Source: Bacillota bacterium (GTDB taxonomy: Bacteria > Bacillota > Clostridia > Christensenellales > Aristaeellaceae). From it: a stretch of DNA of 5,836 bases. Below are positions 1-5,836 of this stretch, piece by piece. Made by a program: the position numbers and the translations under genes. The notes under the pieces were generated by a model. It was not told the origin of the DNA. It saw nothing but the letters and a program-made list of their open reading frames with translations, and did not search any database. Each line of letters begins with the position of its first letter. Within the stretch, counting starts at the first letter, position 1. The stretch spans positions 1 to 5,836 of the forward strand of contig JAEWRJ010000127.1 in NCBI GenBank assembly GCA_023460055.1. Direction: 5' to 3'.

Positions 1-708
1 CTTGTCGAAGGCCTCGCCTTTGCGGTTGAAGAAGCGGTGATCCTGCGCGCGGAAGACCGAGTCCTTGTTAAATTTACCGGTCAGCAGGCCGCTGGCCAAG
101 GGTACCCGCACGATGATCCCAACCCCCTTTTCCCGGGCCATCGGTAAGAGCAGCTCATGCGGACGCTGGCGGAACATGTTGTAGATAACCTGGATAGAGG
201 CCATGCCTTCATATTCCATGGACTTCAGGCCTTCTTCAACCCGCTCCACGCTGACGCCGAAATGCCTGATCTTACCTTCCCGTTGCAACTGCTGCAGGGT
301 CTCGAAAATCTCCGGCTTGTAGAATACATCGGTCGGCGGGCAGTGCAGCTGGATCAGATCCAGGCAATCCACATCCAGGCGCTTCAGGCTTTCTTCGGTG
401 TACTTCACGACTGCCTCGCGCGTGTAGCCGGCAGCTGTATGCGGGTTGATCTGCCTGCCGCACTTGGTCGCGACAAATATCTTTCCCTGCTTTCCTTTGA
501 TGAAGCGGCCGATGCTCTTCTCGCTTTCACCGCCGTTATAGACGTCAGCGGTGTCAAAGAAGTTGATACCCTGCTCAAAGGCAGTCTCCATGGTGGCCTG
601 CGCGATCTTATCGCTGTACGCGTCGCCCCACTTGCCGCCAAGCTGCCAGGTGCCCAGAGAAATCTCCGATACCTGAACGCCCGTCTTGCCAAATGCCCTG
701 TACTTCAT
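1..708 (-). CDS. Aldo/keto reductase, C-terminus cut by window edge
   Basis: This is an NAD(P)H-dependent oxidoreductase of the aldo/keto reductase superfamily, a cytoplasmic (beta/alpha)8-barrel enzyme that interconverts carbonyls and alcohols. The 236 visible residues are in frame with no stop. The family usually has about 310-340, so the C-terminal cofactor-binding end lies outside the window. The N-terminus MKYRAFGKTGVQVSEISLGT is the typical opening beta-hairpin and first strand. The catalytic tetrad is complete: Asp52 and Tyr57 in FFDTADVYNGGESE, Lys82 in VATKCG, and His122 in LIQLHCPP. SLKRLDVDCLDLIQLH and KIRHFGVS are also family signatures. The ATG at 706-708 is supported by AAGGA at 715-719, six bases upstream. 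The gene lies 50 bases after oppF on the same strand, so it may be the last gene of that operon or have its own promoter. The substrate cannot be read from the sequence. It looks closest to the general 'YqkF/IolS-like' bacterial reductases, but that subfamily placement is uncertain. Confidence 0.95.
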   Translation of the reverse strand, partial: MKYRAFGKTGVQVSEISLGTWQLGGKWGDAYSDKIAQATMETAFEQGINFFDTADVYNGGESEKSIGRFIKGKQGKIFVATKCGRQINPHTAAGYTREAVVKYTEESLKRLDVDCLDLIQLHCPPTDVFYKPEIFETLQQLQREGKIRHFGVSVERVEEGLKSMEYEGMASIQVIYNMFRQRPHELLLPMAREKGVGIIVRVPLASGLLTGKFNKDSVFRAQDHRFFNRKGEAFDK

Positions 709-723
709 ACACTTTCCTTTCTA

Positions 724-752
724 TCCGCCGCCAGGCGGACCGGGATTATCCC
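724..752 (-). repeat. Two short inverted repeats in the oppF to reductase gap
   Basis: The 50-base gap between oppF and the reductase gene holds a perfect 6-bp inverted repeat with a 4-base loop (TCCGCC at 724-729, GGCGGA at 734-739). Next to it is an 11-base near-perfect palindrome, GGGATTATCCC, at 742-752. On the minus strand the hairpin is followed by TAGAAAGGAAAG, with no U-tract, so it is not an intrinsic terminator. The palindrome contains GATAAT on the minus strand (745-750), a 5/6 match to a -10 box, but no good -35 hexamer sits at the right distance. These could be a small operator and promoter for the reductase, a processing hairpin, or chance. Confidence 0.3.
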
Positions 753-758
753 TGTCAT

Positions 759-1710
<952 letters not shown>

Positions 1711-1724
<14 letters not shown>

Positions 1725-2772
1725 AGAAGTTCTCTCCTTGCGCGCTGATGCGCTTCAAACTCTCGGGCGGATCGACCTTCGGGGCGCGCTCATCTGCCAG
1801 CCAGCTGCGCACGCGGTGCGTGGGGCTGACCTCAAAATAAGGCGGGCGCTCCTTGAAATCAATGTTGAGCGCGTGGGGGTTGCGGGGCGCAAACGCGTCG
1901 CCCTGTACTTCGTTGAACAGGTTGGGCGGCGTACCGCGTATGGCGTACAGCTCCTCGCCCTTGCGGCCCAACTGAGGCAGAGATGAAAGCAAAGCCCAGG
2001 TGTAGGGATGGCGCGGGGTGTAGAAGATCTCCTCACAAGTGCCGATCTCCACGATGTCGCCCGCGTACATCACCGCGATGCGGTCGGCAATATTTGCCAC
2101 CACGCCCAGGTCATGGGTAATATAGATGGCGGTCAGGCTGTACTTTGCGATGAGGTTCCTGATCAGCTGCAGGATCTGCGCCTGGATGGTCACATCCAGC
2201 GCCGTGGTCGGCTCGTCGCAGATGAGGATATCCGGCTTGCAGGCGATGGCGATGGCGATGACCACACGCTGACGCATGCCGCCGGAAAACTGGTGGGGGT
2301 ACTGCTTCATCCTGCGCTCCGGCTGTTCGATACCCACATCCAGCAGGATCTCGCGTATCTTTTGAGCCGCCGCCTCGCCATGCAGGTTTTGATGCAGGGC
2401 CAGCGCCTCACCGATCTGTTTTCCGATGGTTTTCAAAGGGTTCAGGCTGGTCATCGGGTCCTGCAGAACCATGGCGATCCTGCGGCCGCGGATGGCAAGC
2501 CACTGCTTTTCGGCGGTGAACTTCGCCAGATCCTTTTCCTCAAAGATTATGTTGCCGGAATCTACCCAGCCGTTCTGATCAAGCAAGCCCATGAAGGCCT
2601 TGGTCAATACGCTCTTGCCGGAGCCGGATTCGCCCACGATCGCCAGGCTTTCACCCCGGTATACATCAAGAGTTACGCCGCGGATGGCGTGCAGCACACG
2701 GCCGCGCAGGCTGAACTTGATGTTTAAGTCACGGACCTTCAGGATGGGTTCGCGCTTTGATTGTTCGCTCAT
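1711..2772 (-). CDS. oppD: Oligopeptide ABC transporter ATP-binding protein OppD
   Basis: This is the second ATPase of the importer, acting as a heterodimer with OppF on the cytoplasmic face. At 353 residues it has the usual OppD length. The ATPase motifs are complete: Walker A GESGSGKS (47-54), Q-loop Gln104 in VLQDPMTSLNPL, signature FSGGMRQR (162-169), Walker B DILICDEP (181-188) with catalytic Glu187, D-loop ALD (191-193) and switch His220. The C-terminal oligopeptide/dipeptide extension begins near HPYTWALLSSLP (255-266) and runs through GTPPNLF and GDAFAPRNPHAL. Many family members have four cysteines here that bind a [4Fe-4S] cluster. In this protein those positions are Asp292, Asn298, Asp305 and Ser323. 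I recall the same kind of replacement in Firmicutes oligopeptide-type OppD proteins. The ATG follows AAGGAGG by seven bases. The stop lies inside oppF, and oppC ends 12 bases upstream. Confidence 0.96.
1734..1739 (-). promoter_or_regulatory. Ribosome binding site of oppF, inside oppD
   Basis: AAGGAG (minus strand) lies nine bases before the oppF ATG and within the last codons of oppD. It supports the upstream start (1724) over the internal ATG ten codons later, and fixes the 14-base oppD/oppF overlap. Confidence 0.75.
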
Positions 2773-2779
2773 GCTCTCC

Positions 2780-2786
2780 CCTCCTT
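2780..2786 (-). promoter_or_regulatory. Ribosome binding site of oppD starting in the oppC stop codon
   Basis: AAGGAGG begins with the last two bases of the oppC TAA stop (2785-2787) and lies seven bases before the oppD ATG. It is a near-consensus site. Ribosomes finishing oppC would be placed directly on it, consistent with coupled translation. Confidence 0.8.
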
Positions 2787-4167
2787 ACACATGGTTGCGC
2801 GGATCGGCCGCGTCAGCAAAGGCGTTGCCAATGATGTAAAAGGAGATCGTAACCACCGACAGCACGATCGTCGGGAAGATCAGCTGGTAGGCCTGCGGCG
2901 TGGAGACCAGCTTGCGGCCCACGGTGATCAGGTTGCCCAGCGAGGGGATGCTCAGCGGCAGGCCAAGGCCGATATAGGTGATGAAGACCTCGCTGCCGAT
3001 GGCGGCGGGAATGGCCAGCGCCATGCGAAGCATGATCACCGACACCAGATAGGGCAGCAGGTTTCTGGTGATGATGCGGAAGGTGCCCGTACCCAGGCAT
3101 CTGGAGGCCAGGTTATAATCGCGGTCGCGGATGATGACCACCTGGTTGCGCACAAAACGCGCCATGCTGACCCAGCCGGTGATCGACATTGCGAAGATCA
3201 GTGTTGAGATACCCGGCCGCATGATGTAGGCAAAGAGGATCAGCACCACGGTGCTGGGGATGTTATTGATCACGTTGTATATCTCGGTCAGCAGCCTGTC
3301 AAGCTTCCTCACATAGCCCCACAGCACGCCGATGGTGATGCCGGCCACGGCCTCGATCAGCGCCACGATAAAGCCGATGAACAGGCTTGTGCGGGTGCCG
3401 GACCAGACCATGCTCCACAGATCCTGCCCGGTGTTGTTGGTGCCAAACAGGAAGGGCCGGTCGTCAGGCAGGATGCGCAGGGCGGTTGACTCGCGGGTCA
3501 GAGCCGTTTTTCCATCAACTGAAATGTCAAGCAGGCTTCGGCGCGCAAACAGCTCGCGCCCCAGGCTGGTATAATCCTCCGGGCTTGTAAACAGCTGGAT
3601 CTGGAAGTTTGAGCGGCTTTCATAGGGCGTGGCGGCCGGATCATCCGGCAGGCGCAGCTTGGTGGTGAAATCGTTCTTCACATAGCCTTCCAGATCCTTA
3701 TACGCCACCTTGCACCAGGTTTCGCCGTACTCGAGCACGGTGAAGGTCTCCCTGGCGCGGATACCTGCAAGAACATTGCTGACAGCCGCCCATTCCCCGT
3801 CCTGATAATTCGTCATCACAAGGCTTGTGCCGGCCGGCGCTGTGTGCTGCACGGTGCTGAGGGCGGGCGGCACGTTGCTCAATTGCATCCCTGTGATCGG
3901 GTGGTTGATAATGCGGGTAGCTTCGTATTGTCCGGGCAGCAAGGGCTGGATGAATGTAAACAGCACCAGCACAAAAAGCAGCACCAGCAGGGAAAAAGCC
4001 AGGCGGTTTTTTAAAAACATCTTGACCGTGCTGCCCCAATAGGAATAGTCAGACGAGCCGGTGCTTTCCGCCGCGCGGTCGGAGTAAGGGGCAAAGTCAA
4101 AGTCACGGGCTTCATTGTGCTGCCCGATGCCCTCCTGGAGCTTTCTCTCGATACCGTTTTGCGCCAT
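2785..4167 (-). CDS. oppC: Oligopeptide ABC transporter permease OppC with SH3b-like insertion
   Basis: This is the second membrane subunit of the channel, partner of OppB. At 460 residues it is much longer than the usual roughly 300. A cytoplasmic tail of about 50 hydrophilic residues precedes TM1 (about 56-75). An unusually long extracytoplasmic segment (about 80-240) follows before the family landmark FGTNNTGQDLWSMVWSGTRT (241-260). Within it, residues about 113-170 resemble a bacterial SH3 domain: SNVLAGIRARETFTVLE followed by GETWCKVAYKDLEGYVKNDF, with the typical Trp151, Val154, Gly161 and Val163. The remaining transmembrane segments lie roughly at 262-285, 303-317, 320-338, 374-395 and 428-449. 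The EAA loop that docks on the ATPases is LASRCLGTGTFRIITRNLLP (353-372), and the protein ends in the typical ADAADPRNHV. The start codon shares one base with the oppB stop (TAATG), and its ribosome site (AGGGGG, 4175-4180) lies within oppB. Confidence 0.95.
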   Translation of the reverse strand: MAQNGIERKLQEGIGQHNEARDFDFAPYSDRAAESTGSSDYSYWGSTVKMFLKNRLAFSLLVLLFVLVLFTFIQPLLPGQYEATRIINHPITGMQLSNVPPALSTVQHTAPAGTSLVMTNYQDGEWAAVSNVLAGIRARETFTVLEYGETWCKVAYKDLEGYVKNDFTTKLRLPDDPAATPYESRSNFQIQLFTSPEDYTSLGRELFARRSLLDISVDGKTALTRESTALRILPDDRPFLFGTNNTGQDLWSMVWSGTRTSLFIGFIVALIEAVAGITIGVLWGYVRKLDRLLTEIYNVINNIPSTVVLILFAYIMRPGISTLIFAMSITGWVSMARFVRNQVVIIRDRDYNLASRCLGTGTFRIITRNLLPYLVSVIMLRMALAIPAAIGSEVFITYIGLGLPLSIPSLGNLITVGRKLVSTPQAYQLIFPTIVLSVVTISFYIIGNAFADAADPRNHV

Positions 4168-5108
4168 TACCTCACCCCCTCTTTCCTGGCAAAGCTGATG
4201 CGCGGGTCGATCACAGCCATCAAAAGGTCGCCAAGCAGCATGCCGACGATGCCGATGGTGGCATAGATCATCACCAGGGTCTGCACCATGGTGTTATCCT
4301 GCCGGGTGATCACATCCACAAGCAATCCGCCCATGCCCGGCACGGAGTACAGCGATTCGATATAGATGGAGCCGGATATGGTAAACAGCAATGATGAGGG
4401 GATGTACTGTATCATCGGCACAAAAGCGTTTCGGAACACGTGCCGCATGGTGATCCGGCTGCTCGCTACGCCCTTGGCGCGGGCCAGCCTGACATAATCC
4501 TTGTTGATCTCATCCACCATGTAGCGGCGCAGCCACATCGCGTAATAGGCGATGGACCCCAGCGACATGGAAACGACCGGCAATATCCAGGTGACCGGCT
4601 TAGAATAATCAAAGAGCATGGGGATATTCATCGCGCTGGACCCGTAGGACTGCAGATAAATATAGTAGACGGCCGCCGGCACCGCGTTGATGAACACGAT
4701 AAAGCCGGTACCCAGCTTATCCCAGAATTTTGATTTGCTCCGCGCCATCTGAGCCCCCAGCGGGATGCCCAGCAGCAGCGACAGGGCCATGGACATCAGG
4801 CCCATCTGGATGGAAACGGGGGCCTTGGAGGCGATGACGCTGCCGATCGGCACACCCACCGCGTAGCGGTTTGAAATACCCAGATCCCCCCGCAAAAGGC
4901 TTGCGTAAAAGTTTTTCAGCTGCACCCAAATGGGGTCAAGCAAACCCAGCTGCCGCAGCTTCGCGTTGACGACAGCCTTATCCACCTTGTCAAAATTATC
5001 AAAATAGCCCTCTATGGGCATCTGCCGCATCAGGACAAACACAACAGTCAGGATGATCAGCAGTGTCAGCACCGAAGCAAGCAAGCGCTTGCCTGTGTAT
5101 TTCAGCAC
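4167..5108 (-). CDS. oppB: Oligopeptide ABC transporter permease OppB
   Basis: This is the first integral-membrane subunit of the channel, normally paired with OppC. At 313 residues it matches the family. TM1 is about residues 9-27. A periplasm-like loop carries KLRQLGLLDPIWVQ and LLRGDLGIS (71-79), both typical of OppB. The further membrane segments are about 100-120, 132-152, 172-193, 229-250 and 275-298. The EAA coupling loop is DYVRLARAKGVASSRITMRH (204-223), followed by FRNAFVPMI. IESLYSVPGMGGLLVD (250-265) and VIDPRI (299-304) are further family signatures. The start is GTG at 5106-5108, seven bases after a strong GGGGAGGG. No ATG lies at a suitable place nearby. The gene follows a terminator-like hairpin after oppA and ends in TAATG, sharing a base with oppC. 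DppB or AppB are alternative names. Confidence 0.95.
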   Translation of the reverse strand: MLKYTGKRLLASVLTLLIILTVVFVLMRQMPIEGYFDNFDKVDKAVVNAKLRQLGLLDPIWVQLKNFYASLLRGDLGISNRYAVGVPIGSVIASKAPVSIQMGLMSMALSLLLGIPLGAQMARSKSKFWDKLGTGFIVFINAVPAAVYYIYLQSYGSSAMNIPMLFDYSKPVTWILPVVSMSLGSIAYYAMWLRRYMVDEINKDYVRLARAKGVASSRITMRHVFRNAFVPMIQYIPSSLLFTISGSIYIESLYSVPGMGGLLVDVITRQDNTMVQTLVMIYATIGIVGMLLGDLLMAVIDPRISFARKEGVR

Positions 5109-5115
5109 CGCGTCG

Positions 5116-5123
5116 CCCTCCCC
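5116..5123 (-). promoter_or_regulatory. Strong ribosome binding site for the GTG start of oppB
   Basis: GGGGAGGG (minus strand) is seven bases before the GTG at 5106-5108 and decides that non-ATG start. It lies only a few bases after the U-tract of the upstream terminator hairpin, so readthrough transcripts present this site right behind a stable stem. Confidence 0.75.
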
Positions 5124-5125
5124 TC

Positions 5126-5162
5126 AAAACAAAGCGGGGCTGTGACCGGGCACAGCCCCGCT
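5126..5162 (-). terminator. Intrinsic terminator (probably leaky) between oppA and oppB
   Basis: The sequence has a perfect 12-bp inverted repeat, AGCGGGGCTGTG at 5133-5144 and CACAGCCCCGCT at 5151-5162, with a 6-base loop. On the minus strand it is followed by TTGTTTTG (with the last stem base, TTTGTTTT), a U-rich tract. It begins 24 bases after the oppA stop codon. Since the permease and ATPase genes lie directly downstream, it likely ends most transcripts after oppA while letting some continue. It would also protect the oppA 3' end. This is a common arrangement for keeping binding protein in excess over the membrane complex. The G that interrupts the U-tract would favour partial readthrough. 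Confidence 0.8.
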
Positions 5163-5168
5163 GATGAT

Positions 5169-5197
5169 ATTATAGCCGCTAAGGTCTTACTTGGAAA
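5169..5197 (-). promoter_or_regulatory. Possible internal promoter at the end of oppA
   Basis: On the minus strand a perfect TATAAT (5169-5174) is preceded, at 17-base spacing, by TTTCCA (5192-5197), a 4/6 match to TTGACA. The -35 element lies in the last codons of oppA, and the predicted start would fall at about 5162, where the hairpin begins. It could give oppBCDF its own transcription, but AT-rich hexamers also arise by chance, so this is tentative. Confidence 0.25.
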
Positions 5198-5836
5198 GCG
5201 CCGCGCGCTCTTCCTCCCACTTGTCCATCGCGTCAAAGTAACGGTCGGTGTTCATGGGCTCTTCAAGAAGCTTCTGGCCCTTGTAGCGCTCGTTGGAGAT
5301 GCCAAAGGGCGCGTACTGCCCCTCAAAGGGGTTGATGCGGGCAGCGACATAGCCGCCGTTGCCGTAGCCAAAGGGCACGATGAAGGCCTCGTTGATCAGG
5401 TAGGCCTCCGCCTTGGCAAAGGCCTCATAGCGCGCCTGCAAGTTATCAGTGATGGCCTTCGCTTCCATAACCAGGGCTTCATACACCTCAAACTTGTTTT
5501 TGCCATCCGCGTCCGTATCCGTGGTGTACTCGGGGAAGTTGTAGCTGCCGCCCCTGGCGAAAGGATCGGCATAGGTCTCGGGGTCTGCGTAGTCAGGGCC
5601 CCAGTTTGCCTTGAGCAGCGCGTATTGGCCGGAGCGGCGCACGGCTGACAGGAAGCCCGTGGAGGGGCCGGCTTCGATGATGACGTCGATGAAGTCGCTG
5701 CCCAGCAGCGCTTCCAGCTGCTGCTCAACCACCTGGCACTCTTCAGCCCAGCTGCTGACATTGGGGTTGTAGCTGGTGAGTATCTTGATGGGGAAGGTCG
5801 CGCCGGCGGCGGCCAGTTCTTCCTTGGCCATTGCCG
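5187..5836 (-). CDS. oppA: Oligopeptide-binding protein OppA (family 5), C-terminal part
   Basis: This is the extracellular receptor of the importer; in Gram-positive bacteria it is normally a lipoprotein anchored to the outer face of the membrane. Only the last 215 or so residues are present. The N-terminus with any lipobox lies beyond the window, and full-length members have about 500-600 residues. The family-5 solute-binding fold is recognised by WGPDYADPETYADPF (5559-5603), equivalent to the W-x-x-DYPDPxxFLxxF stretch of peptide-binding OppA proteins. The later YLINEAFIVPFGYGNGGYVA resembles the conserved region near the C-terminus, and the tail is acidic and helical (MDKWEEERAALSK). The gene ends in TAA and is followed 24 bases later by a strong hairpin. 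Position and motifs favour oligopeptides as ligand. Family-5 proteins can also bind sugars, nickel or other solutes, and the ligand pocket cannot be judged from this part. Confidence 0.92.
   Translation of the reverse strand, partial: AMAKEELAAAGATFPIKILTSYNPNVSSWAEECQVVEQQLEALLGSDFIDVIIEAGPSTGFLSAVRRSGQYALLKANWGPDYADPETYADPFARGGSYNFPEYTTDTDADGKNKFEVYEALVMEAKAITDNLQARYEAFAKAEAYLINEAFIVPFGYGNGGYVAARINPFEGQYAPFGISNERYKGQKLLEEPMNTDRYFDAMDKWEEERAALSK

Noticed and set aside
724..739. Hairpin after oppF considered as a transcription terminator
   Set aside because: The stem is only 6 bp and is followed on the minus strand by TAGAAAGG with no U-tract, so it lacks the features of an intrinsic terminator.
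2243..2260. Three tandem copies of GCGATG
   Set aside because: They lie within oppD and encode the alternating IAIA stretch after the ABC signature, a hydrophobic helix kept in the family; codon repetition explains them.
2008..2727. Plus-strand open frame of 239 codons opposite oppD
   Set aside because: It lies wholly opposite a gene with all ATPase motifs intact and shows no domain. Long antisense frames are expected in GC-rich coding DNA.
2761..3207. Plus-strand open frame of 148 codons opposite the end of oppC
   Set aside because: It has a His/Asp/Gln-rich low-complexity product typical of antisense reading of membrane-protein codons, with no supporting context.

Overview
The window carries most of one oligopeptide/dipeptide-type ABC importer operon (peptide/opine/nickel family, Opp/Dpp), with every gene on the minus strand. 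Read in the direction of transcription, from high to low coordinates, the order is: the end of an oppA-like solute-binding protein gene (5187-5836, cut by the window edge); an intrinsic terminator-like hairpin (5126-5162); the permease genes oppB (4167-5108) and oppC (2785-4167); the ATPase genes oppD (1711-2772) and oppF (759-1724); and an aldo/keto reductase gene (1-708, cut by the window edge). Coding density is very high. No stretch over 300 bases lacks a gene, and the two longest gaps are 78 and 50 bases.

The sequence suggests a moderately GC-rich Gram-positive bacterium of the Clostridia (Bacillota). The reasons are strong purine-rich Shine-Dalgarno sequences before each gene whose start lies in the window, and ATPase tails of the type I associate with Firmicutes oligopeptide importers. 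The OppD tail has lost the Fe-S cysteines, and the OppF tail has the HDYSTDKPGW...PGHFVLAN pattern. The C-terminal part of OppA also resembles clostridial family-5 binding proteins. The taxonomic call is inference; no rRNA or other marker is present.

The parts form a complete transporter. A surface-exposed binding protein would deliver peptide to the OppB-OppC channel, driven by the OppD-OppF ATPase pair on the cytoplasmic side. oppB and oppC share one base (TAATG), oppC and oppD are 12 bases apart with the oppD ribosome site starting in the oppC stop codon, and oppD and oppF overlap by 14 bases. This indicates one polycistronic, translationally coupled unit. The hairpin after oppA probably lets the binding protein be made in excess over the membrane complex. 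The aldo/keto reductase is probably at the distal end of the same transcript or just behind it; its link to peptide uptake is unknown.

I see no undescribed multi-gene system. The most unusual points are a roughly 160-residue extracytoplasmic segment in OppC that appears to contain a bacterial SH3 (SH3b) domain, the replacement of all four Fe-S-ligand cysteines in OppD, and the terminator whose U-tract directly abuts the oppB ribosome binding site.
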